Positions 62,601-64,000 of a stretch of DNA of 64,000 bases are shown here, piece after piece. Source of the DNA: Vibrio sp. Y2-5 (lineage in GTDB: Bacteria > Pseudomonadota > Gammaproteobacteria > Enterobacterales > Vibrionaceae); contig NZ_JACVEG010000008.1 in assembly GCF_014596725.1 (NCBI RefSeq), positions 132,020 to 196,019 of the forward strand, given 5' to 3'. How positions within the stretch are numbered: the stretch's first letter is position 1; the number at the start of each line of letters is the position of its first letter. A program made the position numbers and the translations under genes. The notes below the pieces were generated by a model. It was not told where the DNA came from, ran no database searches, and saw only the letters and a program-made list of their open reading frames with translations.

Positions 62601-63739
62601 TGGATCAAAACGACATTGACCTCTATAAACAATTAAAAGCTCTGAGCGATGCAGGAAGATTACCTGCAACTCAAAAGCTAAAATTTGCAAGATTAAGAAA
62701 TCAAATTGAAGAATCAAGCTTTCCCCTTGAGGAAAAAACTGAAACAGAAGCGATTAAGCGTCAGTTTTCAGGCGAGAAAAAAACCTATAAGTTAGTTACA
62801 GGTCGTGAAGTAGCAGCATTTCGTACCTTTGTAGAAGCAAAGGATGTCGAAGAAAAAGTACTAGTACACCCTGACAACCCACGAGAACAAGAAACACTGA
62901 CAAGAGATAATCTGTGGGACATTCTGCCTTTCGTAGAAGAGTATGGAGTTCAAAATGAAGGTCTTGCGTGCTTAGGCCCTGACAAATTAACTTTCCTTGC
63001 TATAGATTGTTCTCGCAGAAGAATGTCAGCAATTTATGCACAAGCAGGTTTACCACTCTGGGTTATTGAGGATACAAATCTTACTAAAGAAGAAGTTTTA
63101 GGTCTAATTAAAGTTCAAGAAGCAATTAGGAAACCTTCTCGTCGTGAGATGGGAAAAAAATATGTCGCGGCGTATATAGAGCTTGGAACTTACGAAGCTG
63201 TTTTCGATAAATTCAAGATACCCGAGAAGAAAAGGAAGACCGAAGAACGTAAATTAGTTGCCGCCCTAATAGACCCGGCACTTATTAATTTGTTCATTGA
63301 CCCTCATGGTATTCCAAACGATTACTATACAAAACTTGCTTCAATAGAAAAGAAAATCAAGGCGAAAGCCAAACAAGACGGTAATGACGTAGAAAATGCA
63401 ATTAGTGAGTTCTGCAGCATAATTCAGAGTTCGCAAGTTGCACAAGAGCAGAGCATCGATAGTGAAGACATAGAAAATTCACATCAATCTACGTTTAACT
63501 TGATCAAGTATACAGCTGAAAATAAACAACCTAATGCACCAACTTGGAGTGAGCCTTCATATCAATACCAAGCATCCCGTACTAAGTTTATACGTACTAG
63601 TGAGCACAAATCGGGACGCAAATTTAGAGCTGAATTCTCATACCTTACTAAGTCACAAACAGAGACCGTAAAGCAGTTCCTAAGTGTCATTGAGGACGAA
63701 GAGAAGCTGAAAAAAATACAACAAGTACTCGAATCCTAA
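62600..63739 (+). CDS. parB: ParB partition DNA-binding protein
   Basis: The start codon overlaps the parA stop (TAATG), so translation is coupled. A P1-ParB-like core is visible: LAIDCSRRRMSAIYAQAGLPLWVIED near residues 135-160 (in two pieces), then an HTH region (YVAAYIELGTYEAVFDKF). It should bind a parS site and stimulate ParA. No parS was identified with certainty in the window. A terminator follows. Confidence 0.9.
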   Translation: MDQNDIDLYKQLKALSDAGRLPATQKLKFARLRNQIEESSFPLEEKTETEAIKRQFSGEKKTYKLVTGREVAAFRTFVEAKDVEEKVLVHPDNPREQETLTRDNLWDILPFVEEYGVQNEGLACLGPDKLTFLAIDCSRRRMSAIYAQAGLPLWVIEDTNLTKEEVLGLIKVQEAIRKPSRREMGKKYVAAYIELGTYEAVFDKFKIPEKKRKTEERKLVAALIDPALINLFIDPHGIPNDYYTKLASIEKKIKAKAKQDGNDVENAISEFCSIIQSSQVAQEQSIDSEDIENSHQSTFNLIKYTAENKQPNAPTWSEPSYQYQASRTKFIRTSEHKSGRKFRAEFSYLTKSQTETVKQFLSVIEDEEKLKKIQQVLES

Positions 63740-63757
63740 TCTTAAATTCCTATTTAA

Positions 63758-63780
63758 AGCCTCCTTAAGGGGGCTTTTTT
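63758..63780 (+). terminator. Terminator after parAB
   Basis: AGCCTCC and GGGGGCT (63758-63775 region) form a stem with a TTAA loop, followed by a T-run. Confidence 0.85.
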
Positions 63781-63852
63781 ATTAACAGTTAGTCCCCTAC
63801 TCTACCCTAATCTTTTTCAGGCACATGAAATCAGTCACAAATAGGGATGCTT

Positions 63853-63975
63853 TATATACCAATGGGCACAGAGTGTTTTAAAGAAAAAAGACATAGTTGT
63901 CGTTCACAACGATTCCCCATTTCCCCTTACTTGTCCCAAAACTGTCGCAAGCATTGATACTATATATACCAAGGG
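63853..63975 (+). repeat. Repeated TATATACCAA(T)GGG element near the right edge
   Basis: TATATACCAATGGG at 63853-63866 and TATATACCAAGGG at 63963-63975, each preceded by GAT(G/A)CT. The spacing is 110 bp. They may belong to a replication-control region or a promoter of a gene beyond the window. Confidence 0.6.
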
Positions 63976-64000
63976 ATTGAAGGGGGAATTTGGCAAAAAG

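Overview
The window reads as part of a large, AT-rich conjugative plasmid (or chromid) of a marine gammaproteobacterium, most likely Vibrionaceae. Four things point there: a P1-type parA-parB partition operon at the right end; a cluster of TraG-N-like conjugation genes and a PFL_4711-like transfer protein; a TraF_2-type outer-membrane protein; and a trypsin-like protease with the GlyGly-CTERM tail typical of Vibrio and relatives. No tRNA, rRNA, CRISPR array or insertion sequence was seen. Host assignment is inference from gene content.

Layout. 1-2.2 kb: the C-terminal part of a chemotaxis receptor and one reverse-strand gene. 2.4-29 kb: a long run of mostly small, unrecognised plus-strand genes. 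Among them are a C5-cytosine DNA methyltransferase (7.7-9.2 kb), a predicted Cys-His-Asp enzyme (15.2 kb), a 1582-residue adenine-methylase/helicase fusion resembling DarB-type anti-restriction proteins (17-21.8 kb), an SPFH/band-7 protein with an Asn-Ala-Thr repeat tail (22.9 kb) and an N6-adenine methylase (24.8-26.5 kb). 27.1-27.3 kb: a small HTH regulator broken by an in-frame stop, next to palindromic GTACAA sites. 30-38 kb: TraF_2, a PUA/EVE-like protein, a secreted HNH nuclease with an Excalibur domain, a DUF262-like protein, a zinc-ribbon protein, a YopX-like protein and many very small genes. 38.2-45.1 kb: a transfer operon with three tandem TraG-N-like paralogues. 45-49 kb: more orphans. 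49.1-54.6 kb: a PRTRC cassette (ParB, E, C, F, B, ThiF), that is, a ubiquitin-like/E2-like/E1-like set linked to a ParB protein. 55.4-58.1 kb: two secreted proteins and a GlyGly-CTERM protease. 58.3-61.2 kb: a P-loop ATPase divergent from a DUF6884 plus tRNA-guanine-transglycosylase-like (DpdA-like) fusion. 61.4-63.7 kb: parA-parB, then what may be the edge of a replication region.

Regulation. Twenty-two plus-strand transcription units start with the same element, TTGAC(C/G/T/A) then exactly 15 bp then TAnnnT (consensus TTGACC-N15-TAAAAT), often with (A/G)TCT directly after the -35 box. It precedes the methylases, the Cys-His-Asp protein, the PRTRC genes and many orphans, but not the transfer, partition or secreted-protein genes. 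This marks a plasmid-wide regulon and supports the small orphan ORFs as real genes. A second shared element is a small stem closed by a GAAA tetraloop just upstream of an AAGGAG ribosome-binding site in seven leaders.

Interpretation (inference). The 2-55 kb stretch looks like a long co-oriented accessory region, perhaps an establishment/anti-defence region, in which DNA methylation, a methylase-helicase and a ubiquitin-like PRTRC module are expressed under one promoter type. The least described parts are the 15-bp-spacer regulon, the PRTRC cassette without its usual A and D genes, and the DUF6884-TGT-like protein beside the partition locus.
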